This document shows positions 62,640 to 64,000 of a DNA stretch of 64,000 nucleotides, in pieces. Origin of the DNA: Thalassospira alkalitolerans. GTDB taxonomy: Bacteria > Pseudomonadota > Alphaproteobacteria > Rhodospirillales > Thalassospiraceae. Both the position numbers and the translations under genes were made by a program. Position 1 is the stretch's first letter, and each line of letters opens with the position of its first letter. Location of the stretch: contig NZ_JFKB01000010.1 in the NCBI RefSeq assembly GCF_002115745.1, positions 1 to 64,000 of the forward strand, read 5' to 3'. The notes under the pieces were generated by a model. That model worked only from the letters and a program-made list of their open reading frames with translations. It was not told where the DNA came from and made no database searches.

Positions 62640-63821
62640 ATGAGCCAGGTTGAATTGAATTTCACGCGTGAGGAATATGCCGAGCGTCTGGAAAAAACAA
62701 AAAAAGCCATGGTGGAAAAGGGGCTCGATCTTTTGATCGTGACCGATCCGTCAAACATGGCCTGGCTAACCGGCTATGACGGCTGGTCGTTTTATGTTCA
62801 TCAATGCGTACTTGTCCCGATAGAGGACGACCCGATTTGGTTCGGGCGATCCCAGGATGCCAACGGGGCAAAACGCACGGTCTATATGACCCATGACCGC
62901 ATCATTCCCTATGCCGATTACTATGTGCAATCGACCACCCATCACCCGATGGATTACCTTTCCGAAGTGATCGAACATCGTGGTTGGGGATCGCGCAAAA
63001 TCGGCGTGGAAATGGATAACTACTATTTCTCGGCCAAGTGCTTTCTGCAATTACAGACCCATCTGCCCAACGCCAAATTCAGTGATGTCACTGCCTTGGT
63101 GAACTGGCAGCGGGCAGTTAAATCCGAGACCGAGATTTTCTATATGCGGCAAGCCGCCCGCATCGTCGAAAACATGCATGAACGTATTTTCGAAGTTGTC
63201 GAACCGGGCATGAAGAAAAACGAACTGGTCGCCGAGATTTACCGTTCAGGCATCGTCGGCATTGACGGGATCGGCGGGGATTATCCCGCCATCGTGCCAT
63301 TGCTGCCATCCGGGGCCGATGCCGGTGCGCCGCATCTGACTTGGGATGACAAACCGATCCCCGGTGATGCCGGAACGTTCTTTGAAATTGCGGGCTGTTA
63401 CAAACGCTATCATGCGCCGCTATCACGCACCATCTATCTGGGACAGCCCGAACAACGATTCCTTGATGCTGAGAGCGCCCTGATCGAAGGGCTTCAGGCC
63501 GGGCTTGAAGCCGCCAAACCGGGTAATGTCTGCGAAGAAATTGCCATTGCCTTCTTTGGCGTGCTGCAAAAATACGGCATCCACAAAGACAGTCGCTGTG
63601 GCTATCCGATTGGACTGTCCTATCCACCGGACTGGGGCGAGCGTACCATGAGCCTTCGCCCCGGTGACCGCACCGTGCTTGAACCCGGTATGACGTTCCA
63701 CTTCATGCCCGGCCTTTGGTTTGATGACTGGGGGATCGAAATCACCGAAAGCATGATGATCACGGAAACCGGCAGCAAGACACTGACCAGCTATCCAAGG
63801 CAGCTATTCGTCAAAAACTGA
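62640..63821 (+). CDS. eutD: EutD (DoeA), ectoine hydrolase
   Basis: This 393-residue M24-family (creatinase/prolidase-like) protein opens the ectoine ring to give N-acetyl-diaminobutyrate. The fold is intact but the metal ligands of true M24 peptidases are mostly lost: APLSRT replaces the SDITR-type ligand, GYPIG stands where GHGIG is usual, and FHFMPG stands where a Glu is expected. Only the late ITES Glu remains. This fits the metal-independent hydrolase EutD/DoeA. GGAGG lies 7 nt before the ATG. Confidence 0.94.
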   Translation: MSQVELNFTREEYAERLEKTKKAMVEKGLDLLIVTDPSNMAWLTGYDGWSFYVHQCVLVPIEDDPIWFGRSQDANGAKRTVYMTHDRIIPYADYYVQSTTHHPMDYLSEVIEHRGWGSRKIGVEMDNYYFSAKCFLQLQTHLPNAKFSDVTALVNWQRAVKSETEIFYMRQAARIVENMHERIFEVVEPGMKKNELVAEIYRSGIVGIDGIGGDYPAIVPLLPSGADAGAPHLTWDDKPIPGDAGTFFEIAGCYKRYHAPLSRTIYLGQPEQRFLDAESALIEGLQAGLEAAKPGNVCEEIAIAFFGVLQKYGIHKDSRCGYPIGLSYPPDWGERTMSLRPGDRTVLEPGMTFHFMPGLWFDDWGIEITESMMITETGSKTLTSYPRQLFVKN

Positions 63822-63881
63822 CGCAAGCACTGCCGATTAAAATCGCACCGGATATTTAAGATCCAGTGCAGGACCGACACA

Positions 63882-63910
63882 GCGCGATACCGATGGTCGC
63901 GGTATCGCGC
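63882..63910 (+). promoter_or_regulatory. Hairpin between eutD and eutE
   Basis: GCGCGATACC and GGTATCGCGC form a perfect 10-bp stem with a 9-nt loop, 60 bp past eutD and 19 bp before the eutE start. There is no T-run. It may act as an mRNA-stabilising or processing element between the two genes. Confidence 0.5.
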
Positions 63911-63929
63911 ATATTGCAAGGAAACGGCC

Positions 63930-64000
63930 ATGACACAGAAATCTCCGATTACGCCAACGATCCCGCTAGATCAGGATGGCGTTCATCACGGCTTTTTAAA
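63930..64000 (+). CDS. eutE: EutE (DoeB), N-acetyl-diaminobutyrate deacetylase, first 23 codons (partial)
   Basis: The window ends 71 bases into this gene. The product starts MTQKSPITPTIPLDQDG and continues VHHGFL, the typical N-terminus of DoeB/EutE deacetylases, which remove acetate from N-alpha-acetyl-diaminobutyrate. AAGGAAA precedes the ATG. Position after eutD supports the call; the catalytic part is outside the window. Confidence 0.75.
   Translation, partial: MTQKSPITPTIPLDQDGVHHGFL

Noticed and set aside
1-64000. CRISPR arrays, prophage, insertion sequences, rRNA operon
   Set aside because: No short regularly spaced repeats, transposase or phage structural genes, or rRNA-like stretches were seen in either strand.

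Overview
The window is chromosomal DNA from a free-living, probably marine, alphaproteobacterium of Rhodospirillales type. A Thalassospira-like organism would fit, but that name is an inference from gene content and protein style and was not tested by a search. Support comes from a fused NADP-malic enzyme/phosphotransacetylase-like protein, a Suv3-type helicase with a long Ala/Glu-rich and basic tail, malyl-CoA lyase, DUF4169, several c-di-GMP proteins, and a complete-looking ectoine/hydroxyectoine utilisation locus. I saw no prophage, insertion sequence, CRISPR array or rRNA. Two tRNA genes are present: Leu-GAG and Arg-ACG.

Layout. Positions 1-6666 (minus strand) hold a type I secretion operon: two overlapping ABC proteins and an HlyD-type adaptor, followed by the start of a giant repeat adhesin that runs off the left edge. 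Three consecutive inverted repeats lie just before the adhesin. Positions 6.8-15.4 kb are housekeeping and stress genes: an Hsp15-like protein, a helicase, SoxR, HPF, HtpG, a dNTPase and a small membrane protein. Positions 15.4-34 kb hold Pmp3, an OmpA-type lipoprotein, an AsmA-like protein, exonuclease III, an FAH-family enzyme, a P-type ATPase, a 2-hydroxyacid dehydrogenase, an SH3 protein, an odd flagellin-like protein, an RNA methyltransferase, a degenerate GGDEF-EAL protein, MgtE and malic enzyme. Positions 34-46 kb hold tRNA-Leu, LipB, a zinc-type (CZB) diguanylate cyclase, a winged-helix/RMF-like fusion, DUF4169, a lipoprotein, tRNA-Arg, an ACT protein, a membrane diguanylate cyclase, malyl-CoA lyase, an HxlR/oxidoreductase pair, a GNAT protein and AccA.

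Positions 46.8-51.1 kb form a compact, unusual unit: a metallo-beta-lactamase-fold hydrolase, a 1072-residue ABC exporter with a large insertion in its nucleotide-binding domain and a C-terminal cyclic-nucleotide-binding domain, and an 82-residue membrane protein. This is my best candidate for an undescribed system.

Positions 51.3-64.0 kb are the ectoine/hydroxyectoine region. It contains an aldehyde dehydrogenase and a class III aminotransferase, which could be the last two steps to aspartate, then a small secreted protein and uehA on the minus strand. The regulator enuR lies divergent from uehA, followed by uehB, uehC, eutA, eutB, eutC, eutD and the first 23 codons of eutE. Uptake would run through UehABC. 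EutABC would convert hydroxyectoine to ectoine, EutD would open the ring and EutE would deacetylate. A 39-bp dyad in the uehA/enuR gap shares an 18-bp core with a second site directly after enuR, which suggests EnuR controls both sides.

Three c-di-GMP proteins share the window with a secreted giant adhesin. That is suggestive of a sessile/motile switch, but no direct link is visible.
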